NCBI GenBank assembly: GCA_022819825.1
Contig: JAJEGM010000013.1
Location: 1 to 64,000 of the forward strand
DNA from: Acidimicrobiia bacterium
GTDB taxonomy: Bacteria > Actinomycetota > Acidimicrobiia > Acidimicrobiales > Bin134
Length of the DNA: 64,000 bases
Reading direction: 5' to 3'
The notes below the pieces were generated by a model, which saw only the letters and a list, made by a program, of their open reading frames with translations, was not told the DNA's origin and did not search any database. This document shows, one piece after another, positions 59,967-64,000 of the stretch. Position 1 is the first letter of the stretch. Each line of letters opens with the position of its first letter. The position numbers were made by a program, and so were the translations under genes.

Positions 59967-61277
59967 CTACTTACTTCGCTGGAAGGGCTGGCCCGCAGCC
60001 GCCGGTGGGATCGACCGGCCCACCGCCCCGGCCACCACTACTAGCGTGACAATGAACGGGAGGGCTTGGAGGAATTCGCTGGGAATCTCGAATCCGCTCA
60101 CCTCGACCCCCAGGAACTGGAGCCGGGTGCCCAGCGCCCGGGAGAAGCCGAACAGCAGCGCTCCGCCGAAGGCCCCCCACGGGGTCCACTTCCCGAAGAT
60201 CAGGGCGGCCAGAGCGATGAACCCCGCCGCGTTGGTCATGTTGTCTTCGAAGCGGGTTTGCGACTCCATGGAGAACCAGGCCCCGGCCAGACCGGCGATG
60301 AGCCCGCCCAAGATCACCGACTGATAGCGGATCCGCACCACGTTCACCCCCAGCGTCTCTGCGGCGTGGGGGTTCTCGCCGCACGACCGCACCCGCAGCC
60401 CCCACGGCGTGCGGAACATGACCAACCAGGTGCCGATCACCACCAGATACATCATCCAGTAGATGGGCTTGCCCCGGAACAGCTGGTCGCCGATCACCGG
60501 GATCTCCGACAGCAAGGGCAAGCCGAACTCGGAGGTGCCCACCCCGGTGGTGATGCCGGTTTTGACGATCACCTCTGAACGCAGGAAACCGGTTAGCCCC
60601 AGGGCGAACAGGTTGATCACCACGCCGCCCACGATCTGGTTCACCCCGAAGCGGATGGACAGCACGGCGAGGAGGGCGGCCACTAATCCGCCGGCCAGCA
60701 CTGAGATGAGGATGGAGAACCACAGCCACCCGGTGGACTGGGCATCTCCGATGGTGGCGTAGGTCATGTAGCCGATGCCCGCACCGGCCAGCATGGTGCC
60801 CTCGATGCCGATGTTGATGATGCCCGACCGCTCGCACCACAAGCCGGTGGTTGCTCCCAGTGCCAGCGGGGTGGCCAGCACTAGTGACTCGTTGAACAAG
60901 TTGACGATGTTGGTGCTGGGGTTGTCGGACAAGGCCAGGCTAAGCACCAGTAGTAGTGGAATCACCGCCAGCGCACTCAAGAGCCGGGCCGGGCTGGCCC
61001 ATCGTCGGGCTTCGGGCGGGGCGAATCCCAGCACTGCGGTGAGCAAGAACAGCACGCCGATGGCGACCACCCAGGTTGGGGGATGGAACCCGATTCCCGC
61101 CGGGTCAGGCGGCGGCTCGAAGTTGAACCGCCGACTGTTGCCGCTGATGGCCGGGGCGACCCCGGCGAGCAGCGCGATGCCCAGCAGTCCGAACACCAGT
61201 CCGGTGATCGACTGGCGATTCAGGCCAACCCGCCCTGAGGCCCCGGTTGCGCCCACGGCGTGCTCCACGGTGGTCAC
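59967..61277 (-). CDS. BMP-type nucleoside ABC transporter permease
   Basis: LVLATPLALGATTGLWCERSGIINIGIEGTML; adjacent ATPase and second permease. Confidence 0.9.
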   Translation of the reverse strand: MTTVEHAVGATGASGRVGLNRQSITGLVFGLLGIALLAGVAPAISGNSRRFNFEPPPDPAGIGFHPPTWVVAIGVLFLLTAVLGFAPPEARRWASPARLLSALAVIPLLLVLSLALSDNPSTNIVNLFNESLVLATPLALGATTGLWCERSGIINIGIEGTMLAGAGIGYMTYATIGDAQSTGWLWFSILISVLAGGLVAALLAVLSIRFGVNQIVGGVVINLFALGLTGFLRSEVIVKTGITTGVGTSEFGLPLLSEIPVIGDQLFRGKPIYWMMYLVVIGTWLVMFRTPWGLRVRSCGENPHAAETLGVNVVRIRYQSVILGGLIAGLAGAWFSMESQTRFEDNMTNAAGFIALAALIFGKWTPWGAFGGALLFGFSRALGTRLQFLGVEVSGFEIPSEFLQALPFIVTLVVVAGAVGRSIPPAAAGQPFQRSK

Positions 61278-62434
61278 ACTGCCCCCTCGATGGAGGTGGC
61301 CTTGAACGGGCTCTGGTCGAGCTCGCGCACCCGGAACAAGTAGCGGACGATGGCGTCAGCGGCCACGAACAACAGCACCATGGCCTGGATTATCCTCACC
61401 ACGTCGATGGACACGTCGGCCTCCTGCTGCATCAGCGGCGCTCCCGACAGCATCGATCCCCACAGCAGGGCGGCAGCGATGATGGCTACCGGGTTGGTGC
61501 GGGCCAAAAGCGCAATGGCGATGCCGTCGAAGCCCATCAGGAAGAAGGTGCCCGGCTGGAAGAATCCGTTGGTGCCCGAGATCTCCGAGGCTGCGGCCAA
61601 GCCAGCGAAGGCCCCGGAAGCGGCCATCGAGGCCACGATCACCCGGTTTACGTTGATGCCGGCGTAGTGGGAGGCGTGGGGGTTCAATCCAACGGTGCCC
61701 ACCTCGAAACCGAACGTGGTGCGCTTGAGCACGAAGGCCACCACGAAACAAATCCCGACCAGGGCGAACAGCCCGACGTGGAGAACGGGCTGGCTGTCCA
61801 CCAACTCGGGCAGCACCGCGGTGTCAGAGATGGGATCGGTGCGGGGAACGGTGCTCTCGGTGTCTCGCAGCACCACCGGATCGCGGGAGTTCACCATCCA
61901 GCGGACCCCGAACAGCACCAAAGAGTTGAGCATGATGGTGCTGATAACCTCATGGGCGCCGGTCTTGGTTCGTAGCACGCCGGGAATCCCGCCCCAGATG
62001 GCACCGCCCATCGTGCCGGCGATGAGGATCAGTGGAATGGCCACGAAGCCGGGCAAGTCGGACATCCACGAAAGGGCGCCGACGTAAGCAGCGGTGATGC
62101 CGCCGGCCAGCAGCTGTCCCTCAGCGCCGATGTTGAACAGCCCGGCCCGGAAGGCGAAGGCCAAGGCCAGCGCCGATCCGATGAAGGGCACCGACCGGGC
62201 TACCGACCCCGCGATCTCGTCGCCCCCGCCCACCATGCCCCGCAGCAGCGCCCAGTAGGCGGTGAAGGGGTTCACCCCGATGATGGAGATCAGCACGCCG
62301 CCGACCACGAACGACAACAAGATGGCGTAGAGCGATACGTAAAGCGGCTGCAGCCGCCACGCCTCGGTGAGCACGCGGTGGATTTGGCTGGCCGCCCGGC
62401 CAACCCCGGCATTGGCGTTTCGGGCCCCGTTCAC
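61274..62434 (-). CDS. BMP-type nucleoside ABC transporter permease
   Basis: LAFAFRAGLFNIGAEGQLLAGGI; GTG start. Confidence 0.9.
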   Translation of the reverse strand: MNGARNANAGVGRAASQIHRVLTEAWRLQPLYVSLYAILLSFVVGGVLISIIGVNPFTAYWALLRGMVGGGDEIAGSVARSVPFIGSALALAFAFRAGLFNIGAEGQLLAGGITAAYVGALSWMSDLPGFVAIPLILIAGTMGGAIWGGIPGVLRTKTGAHEVISTIMLNSLVLFGVRWMVNSRDPVVLRDTESTVPRTDPISDTAVLPELVDSQPVLHVGLFALVGICFVVAFVLKRTTFGFEVGTVGLNPHASHYAGINVNRVIVASMAASGAFAGLAAASEISGTNGFFQPGTFFLMGFDGIAIALLARTNPVAIIAAALLWGSMLSGAPLMQQEADVSIDVVRIIQAMVLLFVAADAIVRYLFRVRELDQSPFKATSIEGAV

Positions 62435-62485
62435 CGCTGGCCTCCAGCGCTCAGGCTGCCTACCCCGTTCACCGCTGGCCTCCAG
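62425..62485. repeat. 23-nt perfect direct repeat, period 38 nt, at ATPase stop/permease start
   Basis: ccccgttcaccgctggcctccag at 62425-62447 and 62463-62485. Confidence 0.95.
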
Positions 62486-63980
62486 AAGAGCCCGTGGCCA
62501 TGAGCAGGCCGAGCTCTTCCCGGGTGGCGTCGGCGGCGTTTACCGTTCCGGCCAATCGGCCCCGATAGAGCACGCCGATCCGATCCGACAGCGACAAGAT
62601 CTCGTCCAACTCGGCCGACACCAAAAGCACCGCCACTCCCCGGTCGCGCAGCTCGATGATCTTGCGGTGGATGAACTCGATCGAGCCCACATCCAGACCT
62701 CGGGTGGGCTGGGCCACCACCAGGGCCTTGAGGTCGCCGGTCAGCTCTCGGGCCACGATCACCTTTTGCTGGTTGCCGCCCGACAATGTGTCGATGACGG
62801 CGTCGACCCCGGGGGTGCGGACGTCGAATTGCTCGACCAGCTCTTGGGCTTCGGCGTTGATGGCCGCGGTGTTGCGCACCCCACGCTGGGAGAACTTGCG
62901 GTGGTGGTAGCGGTTGAGCACCAGGTTGTCGGCGATGGTGTATTGGGCCACCACTCCGTGTTTGCTGCGGTTCTCGGGTACGTGGGCGACGCCCAGTTCG
63001 TTGATCTTGCGGGGACTCCAGTCGGTGGTTTCCTGGCCGAGCATCTCCACCCGCCCCCCGGCAGTCGGGCGCATCCCGCAGATGGCCTCCACCAGCTCCC
63101 GCTGGCCGTTGCCCTCCACGCCGGCGATTCCGAAGATCTCACCGGCTCTTACTTCCACGTCGAAGCCGGTGACCGTTTCCACTCCCCGGTCGTCGGCAAC
63201 CCGCAGGTCTTGGGTCCGGAGCACGGGTGCCCCTGGATCGGCCTCGGCCTTGTCCACTCGGAAGACCACGTCGCGGCCCACCATCAAGTTGGCCAGAGAC
63301 TGCTGGGTGGCGCCTTCGGCCGTGGCGGTTCCCACCACCTGTCCAGCTCGCAGCACCGTGATGCGGTCGGCCACAGCCAGCACCTCGCGCAGCTTGTGAG
63401 TGATGAAGATGATCGACTTGCCCTGGCCGGTGAGGCTTTCCACCACCCCGAAGAAGTCGTCCACCTCGCCGGGGGTCAGCACTGCGGTGGGCTCGTCGAG
63501 AATCAAGATGTCGGCATCGCGGAACAGCGCCTTAACCAGCTCCACCCGCTGCTGTTCCCCCACCGACAGGTCGCCCACGGTGGCGTCCGGATCCACGGCC
63601 AGCCCGTAGCGCTCAGCCAGGCTGTCAATCTGGCGGCGGGCTGAGTCCAGATCCAGGAACGCCCCTTTGGTGACCTCGTTGCCCAAGATGATGTTCTCGG
63701 CCACCGTGAACACCGGTATGAGCTGGAAGTGCTGGTGGACCATGCCGATGCCCCGGGCAATGGCATCACCCGAGTCTTCGAAGTGCACCTCTTCGCCCCG
63801 CACCTTGATGGTGCCCTGGTCGGGCCGGTACAGCCCGAACACCATGTTCACCAGGGTGCTCTTGCCCGCGCCGTTCTCTCCCAGCAGGCAGTGGATCTCG
63901 CCCTGGTTGAGGGTGAGGCTCACGTCGTCGTTGGCCACTACCCCTGGGAAGGCCTTGGTGATTCCCTCAACCTCCAGCAC
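62469..63980 (-). CDS. BMP-type nucleoside ABC transporter ATP-binding protein (two ATPase domains)
   Basis: CLLGENGAGKSTLVNMVFGLYRPDQG; LSVGEQQRVELVKAL; ILDEPTAVLTP; LSGGNQQKVIVAREL. Start near window edge uncertain. Confidence 0.93.
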   Translation of the reverse strand: MLEVEGITKAFPGVVANDDVSLTLNQGEIHCLLGENGAGKSTLVNMVFGLYRPDQGTIKVRGEEVHFEDSGDAIARGIGMVHQHFQLIPVFTVAENIILGNEVTKGAFLDLDSARRQIDSLAERYGLAVDPDATVGDLSVGEQQRVELVKALFRDADILILDEPTAVLTPGEVDDFFGVVESLTGQGKSIIFITHKLREVLAVADRITVLRAGQVVGTATAEGATQQSLANLMVGRDVVFRVDKAEADPGAPVLRTQDLRVADDRGVETVTGFDVEVRAGEIFGIAGVEGNGQRELVEAICGMRPTAGGRVEMLGQETTDWSPRKINELGVAHVPENRSKHGVVAQYTIADNLVLNRYHHRKFSQRGVRNTAAINAEAQELVEQFDVRTPGVDAVIDTLSGGNQQKVIVARELTGDLKALVVAQPTRGLDVGSIEFIHRKIIELRDRGVAVLLVSAELDEILSLSDRIGVLYRGRLAGTVNAADATREELGLLMATGSSGGQR

Positions 63981-64000
63981 CGGACGTGCCGCGCCCCCGC

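Overview
High-GC (actinobacteria-like) chromosomal segment, about 64 kb, mostly core metabolism on the minus strand. Recognisable blocks, left to right: end of a probable transposase; TPP-dependent enzyme, PQQ-type sugar dehydrogenase and acyl-CoA thioesterase; GtrA and methyltransferase genes; Cu/Zn-SOD-like lipoprotein and a Vsr-type endonuclease; a toroid/methyltransferase/glycosyltransferase trio; dtd, lnt, hemY-type and hemE; a HelD-like helicase; a complete thiamine cluster (thiD, tenI/thiE2, thiG, thiS, thiO, thiE, thiC) with a TPP riboswitch; a 13 kb accessory island with five large co-directional genes (AlbA_2/Schlafen-like ATPase, PHP+SMC-type ATPase of the TrlF/PPL kind, DUF499-type ATPase, DUF1156-type adenine methylase, SNF2 helicase with a C-terminal DUF3883/PD-(D/E)XK-like domain); pgi; tandem FtsX permeases plus LolD-type ATPase; peroxiredoxin; LysM lipoprotein; upp; and a nucleoside salvage/transport operon group (deoC, two ALDH genes, nucleotidase, add, deoA, cdd, BMP-type ABC transporter). 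The most interesting result is that the putative defence island is bracketed by a 31-nt imperfect direct repeat (27/31 identical by eye). The left copy is the 5' half of the thiC TPP riboswitch and the right copy lies just upstream of the helicase gene, so the island appears to have been inserted into, and to have rebuilt, a riboswitch. Other findings: a missed 37-aa ORF inside the island, a tRNA-Ala-like element with a G3:U70-type pair beside the island, predicted ATT and ATC start codons, a split ALDH16-like gene pair, and several tandem duplications of 37-40 nt period at gene ends. All family calls were made by reading the sequence; no database search was run.
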